DNA of 64,000 bases. It comes from Dehalococcoidales bacterium (GTDB lineage: Bacteria; Chloroflexota; Dehalococcoidia; Dehalococcoidales; UBA2162). The stretch lies in assembly GCA_016932435.1 (NCBI GenBank), contig JAFGCW010000012.1, positions 1 through 64,000 on the forward strand. The letters run 5' to 3'. The notes beneath the pieces are model-generated. The model saw only the letters and a list, made by a program, of their open reading frames with translations, searched no databases and had not been told where the DNA came from. Both the position numbers and the translations under genes were made by a program. How positions within the stretch are numbered: the stretch's first letter is position 1; each line of letters begins with the position of its first letter. Shown here piece by piece: positions 17,916 to 26,008 of this stretch.

Positions 17916-19085
17916 ATGACCATTATGGTAAATAATCATAGTAACGTTCAAAAAAATAAGCGAAGCAATTTTACGAAAATCTCCGGGTTTTCTTTTCTTG
18001 TGGTTTTATTCCTGGTCATGGTGTTATTCTCATACTCACCTCATCAAGCCAGTGCGGAGGAGAAAGAAGCTGGTATTGATGGTCCGTTTACAATCACGGT
18101 AAAGATGGGGATAATTGATATTCCAGTCATCAATGAACCGATGGAAACATTCGATATAGATAGTTACCTTTTCCTTAAGTGGAATGATCCTTCAGCCTAT
18201 GAAAAATATTCTATGACCCAGGTACTGCCGGAAGATAATTACACAATCTATTCCTCTTCGAATGTACAGTCAGCACTAAGAGAAATTGGATGGCCTGAGG
18301 TCATTCAGTTCACCAATCAGGTAGGGAAAAGAGAAGTCCTGAGCTCGTATCTCTATATCGAGTCCAATGGTAATATAACGTACTACGAACGGTTCCAGGG
18401 TACTTTTCACTCAAAATATGCGCTAAAAAAATACCCCTTCGACACACAGGAACTGAATATACTTATCGAATCGGCTTATTATGATACGACAATAATGAAA
18501 TTCGACATTCCTTTTCCCGAAGGAAGTTCGAAGATATCGTTATATGAAAGTCCTATAGAACAGCTCTCCGAGGGTGAAGTCTTTGAGCTTGAAGAATGGT
18601 ATCTTGACAATAGTATAGATATTGAGGTTGGAGAATATGTAGCCAGCGTATCAGAACGATCATTTTCATATATGTCCATAGATATCTCTGCTGATCGAAA
18701 AGCCGGCTTTCATATCTGGAAGATATTCTTACCGCTCATTCTGATTATTGGTATTTCATGGTCTGTCTTCTGGATATGGAGTGAAAATGTCGGTAGTCGG
18801 CTTAGCGTGTCCGTAATAGGATTTTTAACTGCTATATCGTTTAATTTCTTCGTGAGTAGTAACCTTCCCAAAATATCGTATTTAACCTTTATGGACTATT
18901 GCATTATCGGAATCTTTATCTTCATGACAATTACAGTTGCTCAGGTTCTCATTACTCACTTCTTAGTCAGGAGAGGGGGTGAAGTATTAGCGGTCAGACT
19001 CAACTCATACTCTCGATGGCTCTTTCCAATTGCATTCTTACTATACCTGTTGATCGCAGGAATTATCGTATTATCTCCAGGTTAA
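17916..19085 (+). CDS. Pentameric ligand-gated ion channel subunit (second paralogue)
   Basis: The 389-residue protein is a paralogue of the one at 13154: signal peptide (about 22-47, HQASA), ligand domain (55-265) with LFLKWNDP (W89), Pro-loop Y173-P-F-D176 and ESAYYDTT at loop B, then M1 268-286, M2 293-315, M3 324-347 and M4 367-386. M2-M3 reads ISFNFFVSSNLPKISYLTFMD, nearly the same as in the first paralogue. The 9' leucine is L304, and the inner mouth has G293-S-R295 with no acidic residue. The gene begins 26 bases after the binding-protein gene and is surely in its operon. Two channel subunits beside one binding protein suggest a hetero-oligomeric or two-channel sensor. Confidence 0.9.
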   Translation: MTIMVNNHSNVQKNKRSNFTKISGFSFLVVLFLVMVLFSYSPHQASAEEKEAGIDGPFTITVKMGIIDIPVINEPMETFDIDSYLFLKWNDPSAYEKYSMTQVLPEDNYTIYSSSNVQSALREIGWPEVIQFTNQVGKREVLSSYLYIESNGNITYYERFQGTFHSKYALKKYPFDTQELNILIESAYYDTTIMKFDIPFPEGSSKISLYESPIEQLSEGEVFELEEWYLDNSIDIEVGEYVASVSERSFSYMSIDISADRKAGFHIWKIFLPLILIIGISWSVFWIWSENVGSRLSVSVIGFLTAISFNFFVSSNLPKISYLTFMDYCIIGIFIFMTITVAQVLITHFLVRRGGEVLAVRLNSYSRWLFPIAFLLYLLIAGIIVLSPG

Positions 19086-19157
19086 TAGTTTATAACGGGT
19101 AGAAGCATTTTACTGACTATGTCATGAGGACCGGTATCAGCCTGTCAGGATTATTCA

Positions 19158-19166
19158 TGCTATAAT
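19158..19166 (+). promoter_or_regulatory. Extended -10 promoter before the pterin methyltransferase
   Basis: TGCTATAAT at 19158-19166 is an extended -10 element. Transcription would start near 19173, downstream of the in-frame ATG at 19171, which supports the TTG at 19210 as the true start codon. Confidence 0.55.
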
Positions 19167-19209
19167 GTAGATGGAATTAAACGTATATTATTTAAAAGGA
19201 GGATATAGT

Positions 19210-20067
19210 TTGGAAACCCGGGTTAAAGGAACTGAAAAAGAAGTAATTATAGGACACGGACTGCCGACCGTTATAATCGGCGAGCGGATTAACCCAGCCG
19301 CGAATAAGAAACTCAATCAGGCGTTGACGGAAGGTGGCGATTTTGAGGAGATCGTCCGAAACGAGGCGACTACCCAGGTAGGTCTCGGCGCGGATATGAT
19401 AGACGTTAACGTCAGTGCTTTTGGTGTCGATGAAGTCAGCCTGCTGCCGAAGGCAGTGGCAGCCGCCCAGGCAGTGGTGGATGTCCCGCTGTGTATAGAC
19501 AGTAACAATCCGGATGCAATCGCAGCGGCTCTTAAAGTGTACAAGGGAAAACCGCTGGTAAATTCAGTCAGCGGTGAAACCCCTTCTATTACAAAGATTA
19601 TTCCCATGATCAAGGAATACGGCGCCGCCGTGGTAGGACTGGTGCAGGATGATGAAGGTGTGCCGAAGGATGCCGACAGACGGCTGGTCGTTGCCAACAA
19701 GATTCTAGATACGGCTCTGAAAGCTGGGATACCCAAAGAAGATGTACTTATCGACTGTTTAGCTTTCGCTGTTGGCGCCGACACTGACTCCGGTCCCGAG
19801 GTACTCAAGGGAATACAGAGAGTAAGAGATGAACTTGGTCTGAACCAGACGATCGGTGCAAGTAATATCTCATTCGGACTTCCCGACCGAGAGGTGATAA
19901 ATACCGCATTCCTGCCGATGATCGTAGAGAAAGGCGTTACATGCCTTATCACAAGCGCGAAGAAAGCTATTCCTATTGTCAGGGGTATCGACCTTATCCT
20001 GGCCCGTGACAAGAGGGCTCGCCGCTACATGGAAGCGTACCGGATGCGACAAGCTGCGAAGAAATAA
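19210..20067 (+). CDS. Pterin-binding methyltransferase (MeTr/MtgA/OdmA-like, candidate MT-II)
   Basis: The TTG at 19210 is chosen because AAAAGGAGG ends at 19202, seven bases before it; an upstream ATG at 19171 would place that ribosome site inside the gene. The product of about 285 residues is a pterin-binding TIM barrel: VIIGERINPAANKKL at the start, GADMIDVNVSAFGVDE (the DxN loop), PLCIDSNNPDAI, LVNSVSGE, and IGASNISFGLPDRE, whose Asn contacts tetrahydrofolate N5 in characterised relatives. These enzymes move methyl groups between corrinoid proteins and tetrahydrofolate. With the four MT-I candidates, the carrier at 6102 and the activator at 9874 it completes an O- or N-demethylase-type system feeding methyl-THF into one-carbon metabolism. 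Direction is inferred. Confidence 0.93.
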   Translation: METRVKGTEKEVIIGHGLPTVIIGERINPAANKKLNQALTEGGDFEEIVRNEATTQVGLGADMIDVNVSAFGVDEVSLLPKAVAAAQAVVDVPLCIDSNNPDAIAAALKVYKGKPLVNSVSGETPSITKIIPMIKEYGAAVVGLVQDDEGVPKDADRRLVVANKILDTALKAGIPKEDVLIDCLAFAVGADTDSGPEVLKGIQRVRDELGLNQTIGASNISFGLPDREVINTAFLPMIVEKGVTCLITSAKKAIPIVRGIDLILARDKRARRYMEAYRMRQAAKK

Positions 20068-20074
20068 GACTGAT

Positions 20075-20169
20075 CTGTCATTCCCGCGAAGGCGGGAATC
20101 TAGATAAATTTTTAGAGATTACCACGGTTTCCGCCTAAGGCGGATTGACGGCGAAACTCGTAATGACAG
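20075..20169. repeat. MITE-like element with CTGTCATT terminal inverted repeats
   Basis: The 95-base element starts CTGTCATT and ends AATGACAG. It contains a perfect palindrome TTCCCGCGAAGGCGGGAA near its left end and TCCGCCTAAGGCGGA near its right. The right half recurs at 21371-21436, and related palindromes occur at 22181, 27377, 34757-34935, 35186-35245, 44190 and 49857. Terminal inverted repeats without a coding sequence suggest a non-autonomous mobile element or REP-like family. Confidence 0.7.
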
Positions 20170-20173
20170 TTTC

Positions 20174-20200
20174 AAGAGGGGCTGAAGAGCCCCTCTTTGT
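20174..20200 (+). terminator. Rho-independent terminator
   Basis: AAGAGGGGCT at 20174-20183 pairs perfectly with AGCCCCTCTT at 20188-20197 around the loop GAAG, followed by TGTT. It ends the pterin-methyltransferase transcript and could also act on the minus strand, where the oxidoreductase gene ends at 20200. Confidence 0.8.
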
Positions 20201-21324
20201 TATCCAAGTATCTCATCCGCAATCTCGGCGACGTATTTGCCGATGGCAGGCGACGCTGTCAGACCGGGGGAGTCGATGCCCACAAGGTTAATGAAGCCGG
20301 GGAGTCCACGGGCATCTTCATGCCGAATCACAAAATCGTTAACTCCTTCCCCGTGTCCGTACAGCACACCCATGATCCCGGCTGATTCGGGGGCGATGTC
20401 TTCCGAAGTGATAAACGGAAGCGACTTCATGATGGTTGATTCCTCGAAAATGTTTCGATTGGATTCATCCATCGAGTAATCGACCTGATCCGTATAATTG
20501 AACAGGGGACCCAGTCGCAGGCGTTTTTCAACATCCAGACAGACGTGGATGCCCGGTCCAAGGTGCTGGGGAGTTGGGTACACGAGGGTATTAATCATCC
20601 GGTTCTTACCACCGCCGACACTGTAAAATTCTCCCTTGGTAAAGAAAAGCCTGTATCCTGCTTCATCTATATCGATTCCGGCGAGTTCGGCGATGCGGTC
20701 GCTGTATATACCGCCACAATTAATGATAGTCCTCGTATCAAGAAATTCTTCGCCATCCGGATATGCTACCCGTAACCTGTAACCTTCACCAATCTTTTCG
20801 ATACCGGTCACTTCAGCTCTGTAGACTATCCGGGCCTCGTCCTCTTTTGCCTTGAGGACGAAGTATCTCATCAGGGCATGGGAGTCTATGATTCCGGAGG
20901 TAGGAGAGAAGAATGCTGCCATCCCTTTGACATATGGCTCTTTTTTATGAAGTTCTTCCTGCGAAAGCATTTTCAGGGGAAGACCGTTATTGATGCCGTT
21001 ATAATAAAGATCCTCCAGCATTTCCGCTTCTTCATCTTCTCCTGCGATGAATATCTTGCCGCACCTTATGCACGGAACACCATGTTTTTCACCCATCTCG
21101 TAGAGAAAGCGGTTGCCCTCGATGCAAAATCGCGTTTTCATGGAGTCCGGTGAATAATATATCCCGGCGTGGATAACCTCGCTGCTGCGTGAACTCTGCT
21201 CCTGCCCGAAGGTATCATTCTTTTCCAGCAGGTAAACATCCCTGTTTTTACGGGAGACTTCCGAAGCAATAGCAAGTCCGGTTACACCTGCGCCGATGAT
21301 GGCAATATCAATCATTTCCGACAT
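20200..21324 (-). CDS. FAD-dependent oxidoreductase, LhgO-like (2-hydroxyacid or amine oxidase family)
   Basis: The 374-residue DAO-family flavoprotein has the FAD-binding start DIAIIGAGVTGLAIA with a following acidic end EKN, the SSRSSEVIHAGIYY block typical of L-2-hydroxyglutarate oxidase relatives, the NCGGIYSDRIAELAG loop, and a C-terminal second dinucleotide motif GFINLVGIDSPGLTASPAIG. It should oxidise a small hydroxy-acid or amino-acid-like substrate. Exact substrate is unknown. It is transcribed alone, convergent with the methyltransferase operon, separated by a terminator. Length is slightly short for LhgO but complete. Confidence 0.85.
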   Translation of the reverse strand: MSEMIDIAIIGAGVTGLAIASEVSRKNRDVYLLEKNDTFGQEQSSRSSEVIHAGIYYSPDSMKTRFCIEGNRFLYEMGEKHGVPCIRCGKIFIAGEDEEAEMLEDLYYNGINNGLPLKMLSQEELHKKEPYVKGMAAFFSPTSGIIDSHALMRYFVLKAKEDEARIVYRAEVTGIEKIGEGYRLRVAYPDGEEFLDTRTIINCGGIYSDRIAELAGIDIDEAGYRLFFTKGEFYSVGGGKNRMINTLVYPTPQHLGPGIHVCLDVEKRLRLGPLFNYTDQVDYSMDESNRNIFEESTIMKSLPFITSEDIAPESAGIMGVLYGHGEGVNDFVIRHEDARGLPGFINLVGIDSPGLTASPAIGKYVAEIADEILG

Positions 21325-21370
21325 TTGTAATATTATTACACGTAACTTAATTTTTTAATAGGCGGAGATT

Positions 21371-21436
21371 TTATTTTTAGAGGTTGCCACGTTTTCCGCC
21401 TAAGGCGGATTGACGGCGAATCTCGCAATGACATTC
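21371..21436. repeat. Dispersed palindromic repeat, copy of the 20075 element
   Basis: This stretch repeats the right half of 20075-20169, including TCCGCCTAAGGCGGATTGAC and the CGCAATGACAT end. It lies in the gap between two minus-strand genes. Confidence 0.65.
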
Positions 21437-21452
21437 GTATCGACCATGTAAC

Positions 21453-22076
21453 TCATTTCCCGGGTTCTCTTAAGAATGCCCAGCACGTAAACGGTGTACC
21501 CGGGATATTAGATTCTTCGAGAAGTTTGAAACCAAGATGCTCATAGAGACCGACATTCTTCTTGTCCAGTGTATCCAGGTAGCATGGCATTTTCTCTTCA
21601 TCAAGCTGGGCAAGCATCGGCTTCACAAGTTTTCCGGCATAGCCTTTTCCCTGGTGCTGCGGGTCTACACCGATCATCTGCAGGTACATGTGTTTAAATG
21701 GTGCTAGGCGTTCATGGGTTGTATCCAGGTACTCGCCTACAGGTTGCAATTTTTGAAAACCGTTGCAAAGCAGTCCCAGGATTACCGGGAAAGGGACGGA
21801 ACGTATCATTTTTGAAAAGGTTATTGCATAGTAATCGGACAGTATCCAGACGGCAATCCCTTCCATGTTCATGGAGGTGGTGTATACCTCTCCTCTGTAG
21901 GTACCGGCGTACACATTTGATGCAGCAGAATAGTAAGCTAACTTTTCTCTTTTTTCATCATCCGGGTAATAGTACTTGAGAAGAGGATAATTATAAAAGG
22001 CTCGCGCAAGAGTCTGCGCGGCTTGTGTCCCTTCGGCTCTGCTGACGCTTAGCAGGCCTGTCATGTCCGTCGGCAT
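21453..22076 (-). CDS. GNAT-family N-acetyltransferase
   Basis: The 207-residue protein has the GNAT acetyl-CoA loop VDPQHQGKGYAGKLVKPML (motif A, about 136-155) and the motif-B ending NVGLYEHLGFKLLEES. The N-terminal half (TLARAFYNYPLLKYYYPDD) resembles GNAT proteins often annotated as generic acetyltransferases. The acceptor substrate is not evident. It is flanked by dispersed repeats on both sides and is probably transcribed alone. Confidence 0.85.
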   Translation of the reverse strand: MPTDMTGLLSVSRAEGTQAAQTLARAFYNYPLLKYYYPDDEKREKLAYYSAASNVYAGTYRGEVYTTSMNMEGIAVWILSDYYAITFSKMIRSVPFPVILGLLCNGFQKLQPVGEYLDTTHERLAPFKHMYLQMIGVDPQHQGKGYAGKLVKPMLAQLDEEKMPCYLDTLDKKNVGLYEHLGFKLLEESNIPGTPFTCWAFLREPGK

Positions 22077-22180
22077 GGAATCAGTATAGCCGGAAATTAA
22101 GATTAAGAAAAGGTTTTTTTCAGAGAATTCGTACTCAATCGATGAGTGAAATAAGGTTAATTTATCGTATTTCAGGAGAT

Positions 22181-22258
22181 ACCATACCGACGAAAGTCGG
22201 TATCCAGTTTTCCTTTCGGAATTTTCTGGATTCCGGCTTCCGCCGGAATGGTCATTAT
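22181..22258. repeat. Dispersed palindromic repeats
   Basis: Two palindromes stand in tandem: ATACCGACGAAAGTCGGTAT at about 22185-22204 and GATTCCGGCTTCCGCCGGAAT near 22231-22251 (longest stretch shown in part). They are of the same CATTCC...GGAATC type as the other repeats in the window. Confidence 0.6.
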
Positions 22259-22276
22259 TATTAAAATAAAGGTCTA

Positions 22277-23293
22277 CTAGATAGTTCTGCCGACAGACTC
22301 CGATATTGCCTTGAGTTCTTTCATCAGTATGGCGAAGTTTTTAGGTGTCAGTGACTGAAGGCCGTCTACCATAGCCTGTTCCGGATTGGGATGTACCTCG
22401 ATTAGCAGACCGTCAGCTCCAGCCGCGACAGCTGCCTTGGCGATTGCCGGAACCAGCGAATAATGACCGGCAGCATGGCTGGGATCGACTATTACCGGCA
22501 GGTGACTGGCCTTCTTGATTACCGGAATAGCAGTGATATCCAGCGAGAAGCGAATACTGTCCTCGAAGGTCCTGATACCCCTCTCGCAGAGAATCACGCC
22601 TTTATTACCGCCGGCCAGGAGGTAGTCTGCCGCTGTCAGCCACTCGGTAACCGTGCAGGAAAAACCACGCTTGAGTACTACCGGCCGTTTACTTTTCCCC
22701 ACTGCTGTAAGCAGGGCGAAGTTCTGCATGTTTCGCGAGCCTACCTGGAGAATATCGGCTGTCTCCGATACCGTTTCAACATCACCGACGTCGACTATCT
22801 CGGTAACCACCGGCATCCCGTATTTATCTTTTGCTTTCTGCAGTAATTCCAATCCCTTTTCCTCGAGACCCTGGAAGCTGAAAGGAGACGTACGCGGTTT
22901 GAAGGCGCCGCCGCGCAACACTGAAGCACCGGCCTCTTTTACGAGTCTGGCGGCTTCAAGTAACTGCTCCTCACTTTCGACGGCACAGGGACCGGCCATT
23001 ACTATGATCCGTTTACCTCCGATCTCAATGCCATCGAGAGGAACCTTCGTATTCATTGCCTTCACTTCCCGGGAAGCGAGTTTGTACGGTTTCATTATCC
23101 TGGTGACGGTGTCGACACCCGGCAGTACCTCGAAGATATCCGTGGAAACCTGGCCGGTATTACTGCCGAGAACTGCAATTACGGTCTTTTCAGTACCTAC
23201 GTTCATCTGGACATCCCAGCCGTAGGATGTTACCTTATCGACCACAGTGTTTATTTCTTCTTCGGAAGCACCCGTTTTCATTCCTATTATCAT
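22277..23293 (-). CDS. aroF: 3-deoxy-7-phosphoheptulonate synthase (DAHP synthase, AroF-type I-beta)
   Basis: The 338-residue protein joins an N-terminal ferredoxin-like regulatory domain (1-70, MIIGMKTGASEEEI) to a KDO8P/DAHP synthase barrel: VMAGPCAVESEEQLL, VLRGGAFKPRTSPFSFQG, LQVGSRNMQNF, VLKRGFSCTVTEWL and VDPSHAAGH. It condenses phosphoenolpyruvate with erythrose 4-phosphate, the first step of the shikimate pathway. The N-terminal domain in this subtype gives feedback control by aromatic end-products. It is downstream of an aminotransferase gene on the same strand (34-base gap), consistent with an amino-acid biosynthesis unit. All family landmarks are present. Confidence 0.95.
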   Translation of the reverse strand: MIIGMKTGASEEEINTVVDKVTSYGWDVQMNVGTEKTVIAVLGSNTGQVSTDIFEVLPGVDTVTRIMKPYKLASREVKAMNTKVPLDGIEIGGKRIIVMAGPCAVESEEQLLEAARLVKEAGASVLRGGAFKPRTSPFSFQGLEEKGLELLQKAKDKYGMPVVTEIVDVGDVETVSETADILQVGSRNMQNFALLTAVGKSKRPVVLKRGFSCTVTEWLTAADYLLAGGNKGVILCERGIRTFEDSIRFSLDITAIPVIKKASHLPVIVDPSHAAGHYSLVPAIAKAAVAAGADGLLIEVHPNPEQAMVDGLQSLTPKNFAILMKELKAISESVGRTI

Positions 23294-23327
23294 GGGTTTA
23301 TTATTTCTCCTGAATTATTTTGAAAAT

Positions 23328-24515
23328 CTAGCTCAGGTTATATTTCAGGGCAACCTTCCGGAAATTTTCCAGCGAGCCTTCGATTGTCCTGTCATCCGTG
23401 CAGTATGACAGTCTAAAGTACCCGGGCGACCCGAATCCCTGTCCGGGTACGACCAGAACTTTCCTCCTGTGCAGTTCGTTAACGAATTCAACGTCATCTT
23501 CTATCGGTGATTTGGGGAAGAGATAGAAGGCCCCTTTTGGCTTAACTATCGAGTAACCCATTTCCGTGAGATTGTTATAAAGCAGGTCTCTTTTTTTCTG
23601 GTATTCCGGAATGGATACGGTAACCGCCTGAAGGTGTGTTACCACTCTCTGCATCAGAGCAGACGCGTTCACGTAACCGGATATCCGGTTGCAGTGGATA
23701 ATACCGTTTACGATATCAGCGTGTTCCTCGATTCTGGGGTTTACCGCCGCGTAGCCGATTCGTTCACCGGGCAGGGCGAGGTCCTTGGAATGAGAGGTCA
23801 CGGTTATGGTATTCCTGTAATGAGAGTACACCTGCGGGTGTGCCAGGCCGTCATAGACGAGGCTGGCATAGGCTTCATCGTTTATCAGTATAATATTTCT
23901 GCCGAGTTCCCTTGATTTTGCTTTCAGCAGTTCGCCCAGCCTGGCCAGGAAATCGGCGTCATACACTGCGCCGGTCGGATTATTCGGTGAGTTTATCAGG
24001 ACAGCGGCGGTTTTGGCGGTAAGCGATTTTTCAAGGACATCGAGTCTGGGTATGAACTGATCGTCCGTCGGTAATACCTTTGCCACGCCGTCATGGTTTT
24101 CGATGTAGTTGATGAACTCGGCAAAGTAGGGCGCGAAGACGATTACTTCATCATCTCTGTTCAAGAGTGTTTTCAGTACCACGTTGATAGCGCCGGCGGC
24201 TCCGCTGGTCATCACGATGTCTTTCTCGGTGAATTTAATTCCCGCTTCTTTAGACAGTTGCTCGGCAACGGCGGCTCTCGTCTCCGCGTAGCCGGCATTC
24301 TCCATGTACCTGTGCATTCCCGGTACCGGATTATCGACAAGTTTTTTTAACTCCCTGTGAAACTCGGGGGGTGGTTCCATTACCGGATTCCCCAGGGTAA
24401 GATCGAATACATTTTCCGCTCCGTATTTTTCTTTTAACAGGGTTCCTTCTTCGAACATTCTTCTTATCCAGGAACCGTGTTCCATACTTTTTCTGACTCT
24501 ATCAGATATAGGCAT
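23328..24515 (-). CDS. Class I/II PLP-dependent aminotransferase
   Basis: The 395-residue protein has fold-type I aminotransferase landmarks: FDLTLGNPVMEPP, TSGAAGAINVVLKTLL, the NSPNNPTG box, a DEAY motif, the PLP-binding lysine in TSHSKDLALPGERIGY and a C-terminal FRLSYC with the carboxylate-binding Arg. It moves an amino group between an amino acid and a 2-oxo acid. It is probably of the aspartate/aromatic branch, given the adjacent DAHP synthase, but the sequence alone does not fix the substrate. The TxGNPxxxPP N-terminus is like archaeal-type aspartate aminotransferases. Confidence 0.92.
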   Translation of the reverse strand: MPISDRVRKSMEHGSWIRRMFEEGTLLKEKYGAENVFDLTLGNPVMEPPPEFHRELKKLVDNPVPGMHRYMENAGYAETRAAVAEQLSKEAGIKFTEKDIVMTSGAAGAINVVLKTLLNRDDEVIVFAPYFAEFINYIENHDGVAKVLPTDDQFIPRLDVLEKSLTAKTAAVLINSPNNPTGAVYDADFLARLGELLKAKSRELGRNIILINDEAYASLVYDGLAHPQVYSHYRNTITVTSHSKDLALPGERIGYAAVNPRIEEHADIVNGIIHCNRISGYVNASALMQRVVTHLQAVTVSIPEYQKKRDLLYNNLTEMGYSIVKPKGAFYLFPKSPIEDDVEFVNELHRRKVLVVPGQGFGSPGYFRLSYCTDDRTIEGSLENFRKVALKYNLS

Positions 24516-24591
24516 TAACTATTTCCTTCCTTATTTACGCGTATCGCGTTCGTATTTTTTTCGTTTCGGTGAGTGTGTTGATAGACTGTAT

Positions 24592-25986
24592 CTATGCCTT
24601 CGATAGAGCCGTATACAGACCGGGCAGCGGTACGCCCTGTGCTGCAAGATTTTCCTGCAAGGTTACGTAATTTACCGCTCTAAGCCCTACACCTTCCTTT
24701 ATCGCCAGCGCTGCTGCCGTTCCTGCCGCCTGTCCGAACGCGATGCAGTGCGGGATGAGGTTGAAGAATTCCTGCACCACCGGGTCGGATGAAAACGCGC
24801 GGCAGGCAACCAGCAGGTTTTTCACCTTTCTCGGAATCAAAGCCCGGTAAGGTATGTACGTCAGCGGATACCGGATCGACGATTCCCCGCGATCTACGTC
24901 GGGGAAAATTGCTATCGTATCTTCGAATGGTTCGTTCGTTTCAAGGTCTTTTTCAGTTAAATAATAATCTCCAATCACTCTCCGGCTTGCCCTTGTTCCG
25001 AGCTGGGGTGAACTAAGAACGATAAAGCTGTTCTCGAAACCGGGAGTGTTCTTTTTCCGGTAATCGTAGGTTGTCATCATTTTTTCCCTGCCAAGGAATT
25101 CGACACGCGTTAACTCTTCCACATCGGTCTGGCTGGAGTTCGGGTAACGGGTATGAATCCAGACGACACCATCCTGGTCTTTAAGGCGGCTGGGAATATA
25201 GCCGGGCAGTCCGCCGATCTTCATCAGTTCCTGGGCTTGAGCCGCGAACTGCTCGGGATATTTCGTCCTGAACTCGTCCAGTTTTTCAAGGTTAACATTG
25301 TCAATCCAGAAGCACATTGCCAGGTTGGCGATCCTGAATCCGTTTGGTATATGCGTCTCAAACTCGGCTTCAGTGTAGGGAAGCAGGTCACCGTCGCCGG
25401 TCGAGTCTATAACCACCTTACCCAGTACTGCCTGCCTGCCGGACTTGCTTTCGAAAATTACGCCTTTGACCGTATCACCGTCCATGATCGGTTCAGTCCC
25501 CCAGGCGTGCAGGTAGGTTTTTACTCCTGCCTCCTCAACCAATTTATTCAGCAGGTACTTGGATATTTCAGCGTCGATATGGGCGCTGTATATCACGCGG
25601 TCGAGACGGGTGTAGAAGAAAGAACGTTCGGCATAGTATTTTACCGTCTCTTTGTCTGCCGAACCCCAGTCTTCCCGTTTCGGATAGTCGAGAGCTTTCC
25701 GAGCTTCCAGACCGTCCAACCATTCCTGGATGATTCCGGCAATCTGTACATTGCCATCGATATCGGTCAGATTGGGAATAATCGTGACCAGGCCGCCGGT
25801 TCCCATTCCTCCAAGGTGCCCGTATCGTTCGATAAGCACCGTGTCCACGCCATTCCTGGCTGCTGCCAGGGCTGCGCCTATACCGCCGGGACCACCGCCG
25901 ACCACAACAACATCGGCTTCGCGACACACATTAATGTCCCGTGCCTGTTCTCTTATTGTCTTACCTGAAGCTTTCAACTCTCCCAT
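24592..25986 (-). CDS. FAD-dependent oxidoreductase (PF12831-like)
   Basis: The 464-residue flavoprotein begins ADVVVVGGGPGGIGAALAAARNG, a classic dinucleotide fold, followed by ERYGHLGGMGTGGLV, which is typical of the FAD-dependent oxidoreductase group annotated PF12831. Later landmarks are VVIDSTGDGDLLPY, a central domain, and GQAAGTAAALAIKEGVGLRAV at the end. Members are poorly characterised; several resemble thiazole-synthesis or fumarate-reductase flavoproteins in fold. It lies between a decarboxylase and an aminotransferase gene with short gaps on the same strand, suggesting one operon (27280 to 22277). Substrate unknown. Confidence 0.85.
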   Translation of the reverse strand: MGELKASGKTIREQARDINVCREADVVVVGGGPGGIGAALAAARNGVDTVLIERYGHLGGMGTGGLVTIIPNLTDIDGNVQIAGIIQEWLDGLEARKALDYPKREDWGSADKETVKYYAERSFFYTRLDRVIYSAHIDAEISKYLLNKLVEEAGVKTYLHAWGTEPIMDGDTVKGVIFESKSGRQAVLGKVVIDSTGDGDLLPYTEAEFETHIPNGFRIANLAMCFWIDNVNLEKLDEFRTKYPEQFAAQAQELMKIGGLPGYIPSRLKDQDGVVWIHTRYPNSSQTDVEELTRVEFLGREKMMTTYDYRKKNTPGFENSFIVLSSPQLGTRASRRVIGDYYLTEKDLETNEPFEDTIAIFPDVDRGESSIRYPLTYIPYRALIPRKVKNLLVACRAFSSDPVVQEFFNLIPHCIAFGQAAGTAAALAIKEGVGLRAVNYVTLQENLAAQGVPLPGLYTALSKA

Positions 25987-26008
25987 TTTTTTCTCCTTAT
26001 ACAGGATG

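Noticed and set aside
19317..20012. A 231-codon minus-strand frame opposite the pterin methyltransferase
   Set aside because: Serine-rich antisense translation of a conserved gene; no ribosome site.
25153..25968. A 271-codon plus-strand frame opposite the FAD oxidoreductase
   Set aside because: It is antisense to a well-conserved flavoprotein and has no recognisable features.
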